From contig CDRNVI010000033.1 of assembly GCA_977017575.1 (NCBI GenBank), positions 62,001-126,000 of the forward strand: a stretch of DNA of 64,000 nt, read 5' to 3'. Both the position numbers and the translations under genes were made by a program. The notes below the pieces were generated by a model, which saw nothing but the letters and a program-made list of their open reading frames with translations, was not told the DNA's origin and searched no databases. Source of the DNA: Paramoeba atlantica. Lineage: Eukaryota; Discosea. The first letter of the stretch is position 1. Every line of letters starts with the position of its first letter. Below, piece after piece: positions 18,119-27,092 of this stretch.

Positions 18119-18679
18119 ATGTCGGCGGATTTGGTTAGAAAGAGTCTGACATTCTTAGGACTATGTGGGAAGCCCACCCTAGCTGAAATACGAGTGCAGT
18201 ACCTTCGACTGGCTAAAAAATTTCACCCAGATGTTAATGGGGGCAGCAGCGAGAAAATGAAGCAAATCAATGCGGCCTACGAAGCGATTCAAGCTAATGC
18301 TAGCCTACTGGTCACGCAGGAAGGTCAATCCAAACCTGCAGGCAAAGATATCCCAGAGCGGCCAAAAAAACCACGTTCCCCTTCTGGACTTTATGTAGAT
18401 CTTACGGTAGCTGAAGAGGACAAGGAGCAAGCCTTTAGTCACCCATATTCATACTGTCCGCAGTTTACGTTGCATGATGATATCAATCTCTATCGATCCA
18501 TCCAAATGGGAAATACAGCAAGGCAGGTCGCGAGGTCGTTCGGGATATCTGAAGACGAGGTACGAAATCGAGTGGAATCGCCTCAATTTAAGCGACGCGT
18601 TCTCCTCGCAAAAGCGAAAACGAAGCCCAGACCGCTCGGTAGAAAACGAAACGAATTCTTTGGGTTTCCTCTTGAATGA
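18119..18679 (+). CDS. DnaJ (J-domain) protein, short
   Basis: Start at the ATG at 18119 (186 aa); the frame is open further upstream without an ATG. The J-domain occupies about residues 8-60: TLAEIRVQYLRLAKKFHPDV with the essential HPD, then MKQINAAYEAI. J-domain proteins stimulate Hsp70 ATPase. The C-terminal part (about 90-186) ends in a basic tail and has no Zn or CTD domain, so this is a type III (class C) J-protein. GrpE, another Hsp70 co-factor, is encoded at 27093, but nothing links the two directly. The compartment is unclear. Confidence 0.85.
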   Translation: MSADLVRKSLTFLGLCGKPTLAEIRVQYLRLAKKFHPDVNGGSSEKMKQINAAYEAIQANASLLVTQEGQSKPAGKDIPERPKKPRSPSGLYVDLTVAEEDKEQAFSHPYSYCPQFTLHDDINLYRSIQMGNTARQVARSFGISEDEVRNRVESPQFKRRVLLAKAKTKPRPLGRKRNEFFGFPLE

Positions 18680-18827
18680 ATAGCAAAATTTCCTCAATTA
18701 TTGTTTGGCAACAATTGTATCGACACCCATGTTGAGAATTATGCTCTCCAGGAACTTCTACGGTAATAATCCTTGTGAGTAAATGTTGTTTGTATGTGTA
18801 TCTCATGTTTGTGCACATTGTTTGTGA

Positions 18828-20822
18828 ATGTATTATCCGGAACGTCACTCACATCTAGCGATCTTTTCCAAGTTTACAATGAAAAGTATATGCAATATAG
18901 TCGGCGTAGCAAGTCCGCATATCGCACGCGCTTCTACAAAGGCAAACGCAGAGTTGACATCTAAAGAGATTACTTACAATCCTGAAAATTTGTACCTTGA
19001 AAATCCTCTTTTGCTTCCCCGATTACCCATACCGAACGTGACCCACACACTCCAGAGGTACGCCGACACACTTTCCCCACTGAAGTCTGACGTAGAGGTT
19101 CGAGCGCACATGGAAAAGCTGCGTTGCTTCCAGGACGGCTCCGCACAGAAATTGAACCGCATGTTACGACAACAGGATAACAAATTCGCCCAGTCGGGAA
19201 AGTACCCGTTCAACTACGTAGAGCGCATGTGGGACGACGGCTACTTGGCGTTTCGTGGCCCCAGCCCGATCAACATTTCCCCGGCCGTCACGTTGCGTTC
19301 GATTCCTCGAATCGAGAGCAGTCAGTGTGGGGTGGCGGCCGAGTACGTCCACGCCTGTCTCCGGTGGTACGCCAAGTTTGTCGCAGGCGAGTTGGATATT
19401 GTCCCCTCAAAAGAAGGAGGAGTGGTGCTGGATTTATCTCAAATGTCTTCTCAGTTTGGGTGTTGTCGTGTCCCAGAAGCGGGTATGGACCAAAGGAAAG
19501 CGACGCTGCGACCGCGTCATATTGTTGTGCTCCATCGCGGACATGTGTTCGAGGTATCAATTGGCGAGGAGAATGGGAGTTTCTACAGTCCCCGGGCTCT
19601 AGAACGTAGTTTCACTCAAATTCTGGCGAAAACTACGGAAGAAAATTCTTGCCCCGTTGGGGTTTTATCGACCGGGGGCAGGACAGACTATGCTGGTTAT
19701 ATTAAGGAAGTGTGCAATGCCTCTCCAAAGAATGGCGAGCTTCTTGAACGTGTCCAAACGGCTTTTATGACTGTTTGCTTGGATGTATGCACGGCCGCGG
19801 ATCACGAGGCCAAACTTCAAGCTGTACTACACGGTATTGGGAGTGACCGCAACAATCGGTGGTTCGACAAACATCAGCTAATAGTTAGCAAAGATGGATG
19901 TGTGGGTTTTAATTTGGAATATGCTTTTAGCGATGGTATTACATGGGCACGTTGGATGGGTGAGGTGTGGCACCATCTAAATGGCACCACCCATCTTACC
20001 CCCTACACGCCTCTTCCAGCACTCGATATTAGCAAGGTCGATCATGCACCCTACCACTCTCTGAATTTTCAAGTTCCAACCGCGATGCAAGGCGTATTTA
20101 ACTCGGCAAAGCAATCTTGGAAAAGTGCTGCAAAGAATCTTTATCAAGGTATAGTGGTTGCAGATTTCGGACGCTCTCGCTTGAAAAAGTACAAATTATC
20201 CCCTGATGCGTTCATTCAAATGGCTTTTCATCTCGCGTTTTATCGTCTTAGTGGACGCATGGCCCCTACTCAGGAGTATGTGAGCACGGCGTCTTTTTTT
20301 CATGGTAGAACTGAGACGCTAAGGAGTGCCACGAACGAAATGGCCCAATTTGTACGCTGCAAAGGGTTAGAAGAGCCGACTGAGACATCATCTCAGCTTT
20401 TAGAGGTTGCCAACAAGTGTGCATACGAAGCTGCGGGAAGACACTCTTCTCTTGTGAAACTGGCGTCACAAGGACAGGGTGTGGATCGACATCTTCAGGT
20501 ACTCAAAGCCCTGGCTGCATCTGAGGGACAAGTATTTGCAGATGCCAATGATTTCTTTAACGATCCACTATACGGATATTCGGGGAGCTGGCAGATGTCT
20601 ACCGCGAACGCTGGGCTCTCCCCCTTTGCAGAGTCTTACTGTTTTGGCCCCGTCCTGGAAAACGGATACGGACTAGGATACGTAATACATGAGGACCGGG
20701 TTGCATGCTCTGTTTCGTCATTTTTAAGTGGACGAAAGTCATCAGGAACGCGTATGCGTGATGCGCTTCAGCAAGCTATGAGAGATATATCTGTAGTCCT
20801 GGGTAGTCAAAAATTGGTCTAA
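18828..20822 (+). CDS. Carnitine O-acyltransferase family protein (CPT2-like), expected catalytic His is Tyr
   Basis: A 664-aa choline/carnitine acyltransferase. A second ATG at 18879 gives a cleaner mitochondrial-type N-terminus (MKSICNIVGVASPHIARAS). Family landmarks: LPRLPIPNVTHTLQRY near the start, NRWFDKHQLIVSKDGCVGFN, FFHGRTETLRSAT, STANAG, and FGPVLENGYGLGY near the C-terminus. CPT2 carries out fatty-acyl transfer between carnitine and CoA in the mitochondrial matrix. In the active-site segment the family has E-H-(A/S)-x-x-D-G. Here it reads E-Y-A-F-S-D-G, the Tyr codon TAT being at 19920-19922. This is the residue used as general base, so activity is doubtful or altered. Confidence 0.85.
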   Translation: MYYPERHSHLAIFSKFTMKSICNIVGVASPHIARASTKANAELTSKEITYNPENLYLENPLLLPRLPIPNVTHTLQRYADTLSPLKSDVEVRAHMEKLRCFQDGSAQKLNRMLRQQDNKFAQSGKYPFNYVERMWDDGYLAFRGPSPINISPAVTLRSIPRIESSQCGVAAEYVHACLRWYAKFVAGELDIVPSKEGGVVLDLSQMSSQFGCCRVPEAGMDQRKATLRPRHIVVLHRGHVFEVSIGEENGSFYSPRALERSFTQILAKTTEENSCPVGVLSTGGRTDYAGYIKEVCNASPKNGELLERVQTAFMTVCLDVCTAADHEAKLQAVLHGIGSDRNNRWFDKHQLIVSKDGCVGFNLEYAFSDGITWARWMGEVWHHLNGTTHLTPYTPLPALDISKVDHAPYHSLNFQVPTAMQGVFNSAKQSWKSAAKNLYQGIVVADFGRSRLKKYKLSPDAFIQMAFHLAFYRLSGRMAPTQEYVSTASFFHGRTETLRSATNEMAQFVRCKGLEEPTETSSQLLEVANKCAYEAAGRHSSLVKLASQGQGVDRHLQVLKALAASEGQVFADANDFFNDPLYGYSGSWQMSTANAGLSPFAESYCFGPVLENGYGLGYVIHEDRVACSVSSFLSGRKSSGTRMRDALQQAMRDISVVLGSQKLV

Positions 20823-21031
20823 TCTAAATCTAGAAACAACAGGAATGCGAAAATCTTGTAAGAACATTTCTTATATTCAAAGCATGGAATCCTTGTTTGT
20901 AGGAATCCTTGTTTGTTGTGTTTCCAGCAATAAAAGTGACGCTTAGCTCTTTTTTGGCCTTTTTATACCCATTCCGAAATAATGGAGTAGCGTTCCAAAA
21001 TTAAAATGTGGGATTAGTCATTTCTGATTTA

Positions 21032-23158
21032 ATGACAGGCATCTTTTTCAAGGGAAAACCTTGTTTTGGCAAGTGTATTCATCAGACTTGCTTAAAAAGA
21101 ACGTTTGGCGTATTTCATCCATTGTTTTCCGTAGCGCGCTTTACGGTTGCAATGTCTTCACAGGCTTTGGAAACATTGAAGCAGTCGTCCCCAACAAGTG
21201 CTCCACTAAAACATTTCGAAGACCTTGAAAAACTTAGGAGAAACATATTAGAAACTGTATCAGCCGGACAAGTAAGCCAAAATAATCGTTCGTATAGAGT
21301 TGGTGGTCGCGTATTAAGTAGAAGGCATATGGGAAAATTGTTATTTCTTACAATTGGACATGATAGTGGGAAAGTTCAGCTTGTTCTTGGAAAGCCTTCG
21401 AATGCCGAAGAAAATAGGTTGCTACAGGGGTCAATGCGAGAAATGGTAGATGCTTTTGTGTTTGCAAAAGATAATGTGCGTTTGCGAGACATAATTGAAG
21501 CCGAGGGCCACATAGGACGCACGGAAAAAGGAGAGCCAACTCTTTTTACAGTTTCAATCCGAATATTAGCTCCTTACCAGTGCGTTGATCTGATGCCACG
21601 TACGCAAGCATCTTTGACTCAGGAGCTCCGCTATCGATATCGATTTCTCGATTTGGTGGCAAATGAGAAAAGTATGGACAAGTTTCGAACGAGATACTCA
21701 TTATTGCGTTTTCTACGCTCGCATCTTGAGGCTCACGGCTTCGTAGAGGTAGAGACGCCCGTGTCTCACCCTACATCAGTCACAGATTCAGCTCTAAGTG
21801 TTTATAGTTCTGCACCACGGAGAGATAAGACTTTCGATACATATTTAAAACAGTTAATAGTCGCGGGTATGCCCAAAGTATTCGAAATTGTTCGCGTTTT
21901 TAAAAACAGTAACGCTGATTCTGAGAATACGCTCTCCTGTAAGTCGACTACCTGTGAATTATGTTTGGCGTATGGAAATTGCTACGGCGATCTTATTGGC
22001 TTCACCGAGTCCATGATTCTATATTTAGCGAGTTCTTCCACGGGAGAAAATACACTTACTTTAGACGCAACAGCAGATATGGTTCATAAATCAAGACCAA
22101 TATCCCCATACTCAGGCAAGGATTCTGAGGTTGAAGAGCCTAACGAATCGACATATGAACCTCCAAACCATAATAAAGGATGTAAAAGCCTACTGTATTC
22201 TACTGTGGAGCGTATCGATTCAAACACATCGAACCAAAACTCCAATCAGAAAATAATTGACTTTGCAGCTCCCTATGCTCGTTGTACTGTGCGATCCGCC
22301 TTGGAAAAGCATTTCGGAATTCAGTTTCCCAGCTACAATGCACTAGAAACTCCTGAGGGCATACTTTTCATGCAAGAAATACTGAGAAATGAGATACCTA
22401 ACACCACGGAGGAATTGACGACACCTAGACTTCTAGTAGAAAAAATGTTGCACACATTTATTGTACCGAATCTAATACATCCGACATTTCTGACAGAATA
22501 CCCTATTTGGATGTTTCCATTTGCTCAGAAGACTTCGAAGAGTTCCTGGAGCGAAGCAACCCAGTCCCACGAAACTCTTGAATACTTTACATTGTTTATC
22601 AATGGGGTAGAAATCTGTAGTGCGAATGCCGAAATTTCTGATTTAAAAGATCTAGAAGACAGAAATTCTTTATATGCAGCGCAAAATGAGGGAAAGGATT
22701 CGTTGATATTCGCGCTTGACCCAAAATATAAGACTCTCCTGCGCTGTGGAATGCCTCCGACAGTGAGCTGGAGACTTGACATTGATCGTCTAGTTATGTT
22801 ATTAACTAAGAGCAGTGATATCCGAGATGTCATACTTTTCCCCCCGTCTCGTCAAGACTACGTCAATCGCAGAGTGTCGAAAACCCGGAACGACTACTGT
22901 GCAACTAAAGAAAATATTCGAAAATCGTTGACAACGAAGTACGTGAGGTGGAAGAAAGCATTGGATACTATTTTGACACGCGGAGCAGCAATTTTTCTTA
23001 AGAAAATATTACTTTGTCGAAAGAAAAGAGAGAAAAAGATAAAAACCAGAAAATTATCGCAGGCCCTTACCACAGGACATTCCAAAAACGTCAGTAATCA
23101 ATCGGCGAACACCCATTTATCTAAAACCCACTGCGGCAGCAAGAGACACACGAAATAG
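21032..23158 (+). CDS. Lysyl-tRNA synthetase-like protein with degraded catalytic motifs
   Basis: Start at the ATG at 21032 (708 aa). The N-terminus (MTGIFFKGKPCFGKC and on) is basic and fits a mitochondrial presequence. The OB-fold anticodon domain is kept (about 75-185), as are motif 1 (HGFVEVETPVSHPTSVTD), AGMPKVFEIVRVFKN and IDRLVMLLTKSSDIRDVILF. But motif 2 lacks the usual FRNEG and RHNPEFT (here FKNSNADSENTLSCKSTTCE), and motif 3 has SWRLDIDR instead of GWGxGIDR, so both ATP-binding Arg/Glu and the glycines are lost. A low-complexity insert (about 345-410) and a Lys/Arg-rich tail (about 635-708) are extra. It is probably a tRNA- or RNA-binding pseudo-enzyme. Confidence 0.75.
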   Translation: MTGIFFKGKPCFGKCIHQTCLKRTFGVFHPLFSVARFTVAMSSQALETLKQSSPTSAPLKHFEDLEKLRRNILETVSAGQVSQNNRSYRVGGRVLSRRHMGKLLFLTIGHDSGKVQLVLGKPSNAEENRLLQGSMREMVDAFVFAKDNVRLRDIIEAEGHIGRTEKGEPTLFTVSIRILAPYQCVDLMPRTQASLTQELRYRYRFLDLVANEKSMDKFRTRYSLLRFLRSHLEAHGFVEVETPVSHPTSVTDSALSVYSSAPRRDKTFDTYLKQLIVAGMPKVFEIVRVFKNSNADSENTLSCKSTTCELCLAYGNCYGDLIGFTESMILYLASSSTGENTLTLDATADMVHKSRPISPYSGKDSEVEEPNESTYEPPNHNKGCKSLLYSTVERIDSNTSNQNSNQKIIDFAAPYARCTVRSALEKHFGIQFPSYNALETPEGILFMQEILRNEIPNTTEELTTPRLLVEKMLHTFIVPNLIHPTFLTEYPIWMFPFAQKTSKSSWSEATQSHETLEYFTLFINGVEICSANAEISDLKDLEDRNSLYAAQNEGKDSLIFALDPKYKTLLRCGMPPTVSWRLDIDRLVMLLTKSSDIRDVILFPPSRQDYVNRRVSKTRNDYCATKENIRKSLTTKYVRWKKALDTILTRGAAIFLKKILLCRKKREKKIKTRKLSQALTTGHSKNVSNQSANTHLSKTHCGSKRHTK

Positions 23159-23211
23159 GTGGGATTTAGAAAAACTCTAAAGGATTTAGAAAATCCCCTC
23201 ACTTGTCCTAA

Positions 23212-23259
23212 CACGTGACATATCCACTTTTGAGAAATTGAGGGCGGATATGTCACGTG
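23212..23259. repeat. Inverted repeat with CACGTG cores
   Basis: CACGTGACATATCC (23212-23225) and its exact inverse GGATATGTCACGTG (23246-23259) face each other across 20 bases, 53 bp after the synthetase-like gene. Each arm carries an E-box/G-box core (CACGTG). It could be a hairpin terminator-like element in RNA, a binding site pair, or the TIRs of a tiny element. Confidence 0.7.
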
Positions 23260-23874
23260 GTAGTCCCCTGCCCTTGGCCATTCTTGAAGATTCGCGAGAT
23301 AACACATGCGAAGAAAATACGATAGTCAGAGGAAAAGGATAAACCTTACTTTGGTATACTTCAAGGAGTGTAGCCAAGAAAACTGACTGTTTCCTTATAG
23401 TTCGTTTGTGTCACCTTCAGGTTTTGCGCCCCTATCGGGGCCGACGTTAAACCGTTTTCAGACCACCGGGGCCCCCTTTTATATTTTTTTCTTTTATTAT
23501 ACTGTCACCCCCCCTTTATACTGCGGGGGGGGGTGAACCCCCCCTTTATACTTCCGTTTTCATTCAGAAGAAAAAATGAGTGTCTAGATGAGTTTCCGCT
23601 AGTATTCATTTGAAGGTACACACTTCGTTTTTATGCATCAGTAAATTGTGTTTTTCGCCTAAAAAATCTTACCTCGAAATTGCAAAAAAACTGTTCACAT
23701 GTTTTTCTTTACTTGCATACGATCACACTTTTGTTACAAAGCCGACTGAGTCGGAAGCTCTATGGCAACATATACCTATATCTTTCTGCTAAAAGAAAGA
23801 ATTGCTAGTTTTATCTATCTCTATATGAACAGGGATCTCTCAAGAAAAGATATTTTATCGAGGGTTTCAATCTC

Positions 23875-24630
23875 ATATACACCCATGGACAGAAGTGTGC
23901 CCCAGGCCTGGCAAATGTCAATTTTTTTTATCCATTTTTGCTCATTTCTGCAGCTTTCGAGAGATCTAGTTCCCCTAGCGAAGAGCTTTGCCGCCTATTT
24001 TTCATAGCGACCCACTGGTGCTCTGGTGGTGACCCCAAAGTAGACCAAAAACAAAAAATGGTACATTAGACATCTAGAAAAAACATCACCCTTTCAATGA
24101 TAAAATGAGAAAAAAGGAAATAGTATCAATATCCGCAATGCTCCCCATTGGTCTGAATAACTATTTGCAGACGTTTGGGAACAGACTTGATGGAATTCAA
24201 CACTTTCTGTTTATGTGGGGCGCGTTTTAGAGCATTAAACGCCTTTTCTGTGGCCTTTGTCAGGGTTACATAGTTATGTGGCTTAAACTACAAAGTTGTG
24301 TAGATTTATGCTGTTTGACTATCTCTGTTCGCTCCGAAACAAACAAAGCGATGTTTCATTTGTGACTTATACGAGGCGGGGTCCTCATGAAGAAACAACA
24401 GGGAGAAAAAAGGATGATATACTAGAAAATTTGACGGTGTTCCAAAACAAATGGGCAAAAAAACATGTCTTTTGGGCACAGGGGGCACAGGGGATTCCCT
24501 ATCAAGCAAAGGCGGCAAAGTTCTTCGCTAGGGGAACTAGATCTCTCGAATGCTGCAAAAATGAGCAAAAACGGATACAAAAATTGACATTTGCCAGGCC
24601 GGGGACACACTTCTGTCCATGGGTGTATAT
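23875..24630 (-). mobile_element. Degraded Tc1/mariner-type DNA transposon with long inverted repeats
   Basis: The arms 23875-23998 and 24510-24630 are about 120 bp long and nearly identical in inverse orientation (TACACCCATGGACAGAAGTG on the outside, CTAGCGAAGAGCTTTGCCGCC side inside). Between them, on the minus strand, a frame ending at 24126 encodes LNSIKSVPKRLQIVIQTNG-E-HCGY, which matches the C-terminal end of Tc1-like transposases (pattern SMPRRxQAVIKxxGGHTxY). Only about 50 codons remain before a stop, so the element is a deletion relic. Outer ends are TA-rich, as for this superfamily. Confidence 0.65.
24126..24286 (-). pseudogene. Tc1-like transposase C-terminal fragment
   Basis: Read on the minus strand it gives a run including KATEKAFNALKRAPHKQKV and SVPKRLQIVIQTNGEHCGY, ending with a stop at 24126-24128. 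This is the usual end of Tc1/mariner transposases. The catalytic DDE core is missing: the frame closes just upstream and nothing recognisable follows. It lies inside the inverted-repeat element. Confidence 0.6.
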
Positions 24631-25053
24631 AGATAGTTTCAATCTCATACATGTATATATACACGCTATTCCTCAGCATATAGGGGTACAAACCGGCCTT
24701 AGAACACCAAAAAACAAACCGCTGTTTCGCGGTGTTTCACAAATCTAACACGCAGCCCCTTAATTGTTTCGCGGATTTTTCAAAAAATCAGACCCCCCCT
24801 TTATACTTCCGAAAGTCAGGTTCCCCCCTTTATACCTTATACTAAACAACTATTCAGGATTTCTGTTGAACACTTTCCATTTTGTATCATTATACGAAGC
24901 AATTATTTTATACGATATTTTATACGAAGCAACATGGAATGAACGTTAAAGAATTTGTTGAATAACTATGAAATTCCGTGTGCATCAAGCGTATGATTAA
25001 GACCCAAGCTTTTGATTAGCATCCATAGCGCAGTAAGACGAAGGGTCCTGGAC

Positions 25054-26787
25054 ATGGTGGCATCCAAGGTAGCAAAGCCAAAACCTAAGCATTGTCAGGC
25101 TGGTCAAAAGACCCTATCCAAGGAATCCTTAAAAACGATCTCTCCTCTATCCGGGATTCCGCCTTCACTTTCTTTCGCAGAGTATGCAGCCTCCGTTCTG
25201 GAACCTTCCACTTCCAATTCTTACCGTTTTCTGGTTTCTTTGTGCGCCAGCTTATATTTATTTCGCTCTTCGCCCGTTCGACTCCGTCGTGTGCTCTCAA
25301 AGTATGCTCTCAGATTTCTACAAGAAACAGAATGTACACATCACAGACTATGTAAGTTGGTATCAATTAAGCATGCTAGCTCGAATAGTTCAAGGAAAAC
25401 CTCCTTGTTTGTGCGAGATCACATTCTATCTGTGCTTCAAGCCTGTATCGATCAATATTTTTCACAAAACTGGAAACATGTACAAGACCTTGAAGAAGCC
25501 AACTGCAGAATGAAGCGACTTCTACAAAAGAGACACACGTCCTCATTCTGTAATACTGACAACTCGAACAGAAATATCAACGACTGTTCTTTGTTCTCAC
25601 TACTTGCATACTCGAAATCGGATGCGGTGCAAAAGCATTCTCAGTGTAAATATCCCATGTTTTTGTATTTTTATTCATTGCTTTCTCCTTGGAGTGTACA
25701 CCTTCTTGAATCTGATATTCGGCAACTCGCAGAAGTACATGGCAAGAACGTCGTTGCAATTGATGGCGCCCGATCACCTTTACTCCTGCTCAGGTTTGGC
25801 ATCACAACCGTCCCAACGCTACTTTTTATTGAAAATTTCGAAGTAGTCCACGTTTTTCCTTCCAAGCATTGGAACGTAATGGAAATAACAAAATGGGCGA
25901 CAAGCCCCAAAAATGTTCGTCATTTTTCTGACTGCGTTGCACAGAATAAATTTTGGAAATTTCCGACCGTGCCCGTTCATCTAAAGTACGCCTCGATTCG
26001 AGAGATTTGTTCCCCTCTTGACAATCTACAAAAGCACATACTATCTGCGGCAAGCAGAGATGATCCTCCGCTTGCAATATTTTTAGGGGGTGGTATCGCT
26101 AGCGGTAAGAGCACGGCGGTATCTGCCTTGCTGCGCTCTCCAGCGTGGCTTAACTCCTGCAGACAAGCTGTGGTCATAGAGGCAGACGCTCTCAAATCGT
26201 CCTGTGGATCCTACGATGAGGTATCACGACACGAAGCAAGCGTTACACGGGCCGCACATCTTTTTGCTAACGCTGTTGCGAAACGTCAAAGTTTTATTTT
26301 TGATGGCACTATGCAATGGAAACCGTTTGTAGAAGATTGTGTGCGCATCGTTCGTGACGATCATTCTTCCTACGTGATGCAAGCCGATCTGGAAAGCGAT
26401 CACTACTTTGTTAAGACGGGCGATACAAAAGTTAAGTCAGAGCCGTATAAATTAATTTTGTTCGCTGTTACGGTAGATCCAATTCAAGCTGTCCAGAGAT
26501 CTATTTTACGAAACCTTACCAAAGGGCGGGGAGTGCCTATACCAGCTCTATTGCTTTCTCATAAGAGATTTTCTCAAAATTTCTTATCTTACGTTCCCTT
26601 GTTTGATGAAGTCACCTTATTTGATAATAACATGAAACGGTGTTACGACGAAAATAATGAATACAACGCCATATATAGCAAGTGTGTACAAGACTATCAA
26701 CCGACAATTATAAACGAGGTGTCATTTCAGAATTTTTTAAAGCACAGTTCCCTAAATGAGGAAGCCGAAGATGCAGCAAGTCTTTAA
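25054..26787 (+). CDS. Fusion of thioredoxin-like domain and zeta-type P-loop kinase
   Basis: Start at the ATG at 25054 (577 aa); the open frame extends upstream without ATG. Residues about 200-285 look thioredoxin-like: FLYFYSLLSPWSVHLLES, then GITTVPTLLFIENFEVVHVF with the cis-Pro. The redox CxxC is replaced by SPWS, as in redox-dead relatives. From about 330 a P-loop kinase follows: AIFLGGGIASGKSTAVSALL (Walker A, GxxxSGKST), then VVIEADALKSS and SFIFDGTM, the layout of zeta-type kinases also found in plant proteins. A phosphotransferase role is likely, substrate unknown. It looks intact and is a host gene. Confidence 0.7.
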   Translation: MVASKVAKPKPKHCQAGQKTLSKESLKTISPLSGIPPSLSFAEYAASVLEPSTSNSYRFLVSLCASLYLFRSSPVRLRRVLSKYALRFLQETECTHHRLCKLVSIKHASSNSSRKTSLFVRDHILSVLQACIDQYFSQNWKHVQDLEEANCRMKRLLQKRHTSSFCNTDNSNRNINDCSLFSLLAYSKSDAVQKHSQCKYPMFLYFYSLLSPWSVHLLESDIRQLAEVHGKNVVAIDGARSPLLLLRFGITTVPTLLFIENFEVVHVFPSKHWNVMEITKWATSPKNVRHFSDCVAQNKFWKFPTVPVHLKYASIREICSPLDNLQKHILSAASRDDPPLAIFLGGGIASGKSTAVSALLRSPAWLNSCRQAVVIEADALKSSCGSYDEVSRHEASVTRAAHLFANAVAKRQSFIFDGTMQWKPFVEDCVRIVRDDHSSYVMQADLESDHYFVKTGDTKVKSEPYKLILFAVTVDPIQAVQRSILRNLTKGRGVPIPALLLSHKRFSQNFLSYVPLFDEVTLFDNNMKRCYDENNEYNAIYSKCVQDYQPTIINEVSFQNFLKHSSLNEEAEDAASL

Positions 26788-27092
26788 AGTAAAAAAAATT
26801 CGTTAGAAAAACAATGGAGAACTGTAACACTATTTCCTCTAAAATTCCGTCATTCTCCGTGTTCGCCAAATGTTTCGGAAATAACACTTCAGGATGTTTT
26901 TTGATCCACGAAATTGTTGTAATTCTACTAGAGCAACTCGTCCCTTCATTTACCTTTGGTATATTTGGTAACTTTAAGCAATCTACTAATTTTTTAATAC
27001 ATACAACACGTAGTAACAAGAATATCTGATTGGCCAATACTAATCTAATAAGAAGAATATCTGATTGGTCAATACTTTATAAGTGTAATCAA
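26788..27092 (+). promoter_or_regulatory. Upstream region of GrpE gene with duplicated CCAAT boxes
   Basis: AAGAATATCTGATTGGCCAA and AAGAATATCTGATTGGTCAA occur in direct order (about 27018-27037 and 27054-27073), each holding an inverse CCAAT box. The first is the palindrome ATTGGCCAAT. A TATA-like ACTTTATAAG follows at about 27073-27082, 10-20 bp before the ATG. CCAAT is the NF-Y site in many eukaryotes. This is one of the few classic promoter-like layouts in the window. Confidence 0.45.

Larger units (their letters stand above)
23538..24811. repeat. Direct repeats C7TTTATACTTCCG bounding the transposon island
   Basis: The identical 19-bp sequence CCCCCCCTTTATACTTCCG occurs at 23538-23556 and 24793-24811. 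Related C-run/TTTATAC motifs stand next to each (23512 onward and 24823 onward). They bracket the Tc1/mariner remnant at about 240-340 bp from its ends. They resemble the ends of the other C-run elements of this window, so the transposon may have landed inside, or be framed by, C-run elements. Confidence 0.65.
23159..25053. other. Repeat island without host genes
   Basis: Nearly 1.9 kb with no host gene. It holds the CACGTG inverted repeat, C/G-run motifs (23507-23556 and 24793-24838) and a degraded Tc1/mariner element (23875-24630). Open frames here, including one of 150 codons at 24296, run across the repeats and are not genes. Confidence 0.7.

Noticed and set aside
18828-23158. Ordinary pseudogenes for CPT2 and LysRS
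   Set aside because: Both frames are open over more than 650 codons with conserved structure outside the active sites, which is not expected of decaying copies.
24296-24748. 150-codon + strand frame in the repeat island
   Set aside because: It crosses the arm of the degraded transposon and has no conserved features.
23538-24811. Retrotransposon with short LTRs
   Set aside because: The 19-bp direct repeats are too short, and the interior shows a Tc1-type transposase end and inverted arms, so a DNA-element origin fits better.
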